Source of the DNA: Lineus longissimus
Taxonomy: Eukaryota; Nemertea; Pilidiophora; Heteronemertea; Lineidae
DNA length: 64,000 nucleotides
Reading direction: 5' to 3'
NCBI RefSeq assembly: GCF_910592395.1
Contig: NC_088321.1
Coordinates: forward strand, 9,736,001-9,800,000
Shown: positions 62,201 to 64,000 of the stretch, one piece after another
Layout of the letters: each line of letters begins with the position of its first letter
Numbering within the stretch: the first letter of the stretch is position 1
The notes under the pieces: model-generated
Database searches by the model: none
What the model saw: only the letters and a program-made list of their open reading frames with translations
What the model was told of the DNA's origin: nothing
Translations under genes and position numbers: made by a program

Positions 62201-64000
62201 ATATCGAAATTGTGGAATCAATTTGTCCAAGCGGTCATCTCGACTCTGTATAACAAAAGTGAGCGTGATTGGACGCGACGAGCGCCATCGCCGACCGACT
62301 TTCATCGCCAGTAGTGTAATATCGCTATCGAATGACAACTTATCATCGCAGAATATCGAAATTGTGGAATTAATTTGTCCAATCGGTCATCTCGACTCTG
62401 TATAACAAAAGTGAGCGTGATTGGACGCGACGAGCGCCATCGCCGACCGACTTTCATCGCCAGTAGTGTAATATCGCTATCGAATGACAACTTATCATCG
62501 CAGAATATCGAAATTGTGGTCTCGATTTGTCCAATCGGTAATCTCGACTCTGTATAACAAAAATGAGCGTGATTGGACGCGACGAGCGCCATCACCGACC
62601 AACTTTCATCGCCTGTAGTGTAATATTGCTAGTCTAATGACAAGTAATCATCGCAGAATCTCGAAATTGCTGTCTCAGATTGTCAAATCGGTCATCTCGA
62701 CTCTGTATAACAAAAGTGAGCGTGATTAGACGCGACGAGCGCCATCGCCGACCGACTTTCATCGCCAGTAGCGTAATATTGCTAGTCTAATTTCAACTAA
62801 TCATCGCAGAATCTCAAAATTGCGGTCTCAGTTGGTCCAATTGAGCATCTCGACTCTGCATTACCAAAATGAGCGTGATTGGTCGCGATGAGCGTGATCG
62901 CCGACCGACTTTCATCGCCAGTAGTGTAATATCGCTATCGAATGACAACTTATCATCCCAGAATCTCAAAATTGCGGTCTAAGTTTGACCATCGGTCATC
63001 TCGACTCTGCATAACCAAAGTGAGCATGATTGGTCGCGACGAGCGCCATCGCCGACCGACTTTCACCGCCAGTAGTGAAATATCGCTATCGAATGACAAC
63101 TTATCATCGCAGAATATCGAAATTGTGGAATCAATTTGTGCAATCGGTCATCTCGACTCTGTATAACAAAAGTGAGCATGATTGGACGCGACGAGCGCCA
63201 TCACCGACCAACTTTCATCGCCTGTAGTGTAATATTGCTAGTCTAATGACAAGTAATCATCGCAGAATCTCGAAATTGCTGTCTCAGATTGTCAAATCGG
63301 TCATCTCGACTCTGTATAACCAAAATGAGCGTGATTGGTCGCGACGAGCGCCATCGCCGACCGACTTTCATCGCCAGTAGCGTAATATTGCTAGTCTAAT
63401 TTCAACTAATCATCGCAGAATCTCAAAATTGCGGTCTCAGTTGGTCCAATTGAGCATCTCGACTCTGCATAACCAAAATGAGCGTGATTGGTCGCGACGA
63501 GCGCGATCGCCGACCGACTTTCATCGCCAGTAGTGAAATATCGCTATCGAATGACAACTTATCATCGCAAAATATCGAAATTGTGGTCTCAATTTGTCAA
63601 ATCGGTCATCTCGACTCTGTATAACCAAAATGAGCGTGATCGGTCGCTACGAGCGTCATCGCCGACCGACTTTCATCGCCAGTAGTGATATATCGCTATC
63701 GAATGACAACTTATCATCGCAGAATATCGAAATTGTGGAATCAATTTGTCCAATCGGTCATCTCGACTCTGTATAACAAAAGTGAGCGTGATTGGACGCG
63801 ACGAGCGCCATCGCCGACCGACTTTCATCGCCAGTAGTGTAATATTGCTAGTCTAATTTCAACTAATCATCGCAGAATCTCAAAATTGCGGTCTCAGTTT
63901 GTCCAATTGAGCATCTCGACTCAGCATAACCAAAATGAGCGTGATTGGTCGCGACGAGCGCCATTGCCGACCGACTTTCATCGCCAGTAGTGTAATATCG

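Larger units (their letters stand above)
27661..64000 (-). repeat. Main satellite array, ~152-bp monomers, orientation 2
   Basis: Roughly 235 head-to-tail monomers (36.3 kb including a 500-N gap) continue past the window end. A monomer reads, in short pieces, GTCATCTCGACTCTGTATAA, CCAAAATGAGCGTGATTGG, CGCGACGAGCGCCATCGCC, GACCGACTTTCATCGCCAG, TAGTGTAATATCGC, GAATGACAACTTATCATCGC. Two common variants differ in the middle: GTGTAATATCGCTATCGAAT versus GCGTAATATTGCTAGTCTAA. A typical monomer holds about 15 CpG. Every monomer contains a TAA in TCTGTATAACC, and the length is not a multiple of three. The short open frames along the array are therefore not genes. Confidence 0.95.

Noticed and set aside
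27900-64000. Dozens of 60-100-codon open frames on both strands with near-identical translations (e.g. starting MSNRSSRLCITK)
   Set aside because: They repeat with the ~152-bp satellite period, always stop at the TAA in TCTGTATAACC or its equivalents, occur on both strands at once, and the monomer length is not a multiple of three. They reflect repeat composition, not a gene family.
27661-64000. CRISPR-like array of repeats and spacers
   Set aside because: The whole 152-bp unit is repeated, with no unique spacers, and the context is eukaryotic.

Overview
The window is eukaryotic, and most likely from an animal. It holds no recognisable host gene. It contains a tyrosine-recombinase (DIRS-type) retrotransposon, two APE-type LINEs, TIR DNA transposon derivatives, and about 39 kb of satellite. 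A LINE leader with a membrane-rich N-terminus and a 2A-like GDIHLNPGP motif, together with a DIRS element and a PIF/Harbinger-type MITE, would fit a marine invertebrate. The species cannot be fixed from the sequence alone.

Layout. (1) 1-7.8 kb is transposon-derived non-coding DNA. It has a 741-bp Harbinger-like MITE with TTA target duplication (222-962) and the first copy of a 1.6-kb repeat (1571-3179) that carries an 82-bp minisatellite and a 156-bp palindromic MITE. The second copy of that repeat starts at 6325 and is split by the next region, ending at 22242. (2) 7.8-21.7 kb is a four-level nest. A DIRS-like element (7815-21721, + strand) contains LINE-A (8188-17265, - strand). LINE-A contains LINE-B (8935-13516, - strand). 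LINE-B contains a 961-bp TTAA-flanked TIR element (10519-11479). Target duplications are readable at the three inner levels. At the DIRS level the intact copy of the host repeat gives the empty site and shows no target duplication. Removing each guest on paper, with one duplication, puts its host reading frame back in phase. The insertion order is therefore DIRS, LINE-A, LINE-B, TTAA element. (3) 22.2-24.8 kb holds simple repeats, a G-quadruplex-type tract and a decayed tyrosine-recombinase gene (- strand) with a 180-bp internal tandem duplication. (4) 24.86-64.0 kb is a CpG-rich satellite with a monomer of about 152 bp. It begins with diverged monomers in one orientation, switches orientation at a CGT/CAT microsatellite (a segment itself duplicated as a 1232-bp unit), and then runs for 36 kb in the opposite orientation past the window end. 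Several higher-order periods are visible (about 1.17, 1.37, 2.43, 3.5 and 4.11 kb), along with one 500-N assembly gap.

The genes present are all retroelement or transposase-like. The DIRS element supplies gag, RT/RNase H and tyrosine recombinase, all decayed. LINE-A and LINE-B each encode one endonuclease-RT polyprotein with no internal stop or frameshift seen, each broken only by its guest. The numerous 60-100-residue open frames in the satellite are a by-product of the monomer and are not annotated as genes.
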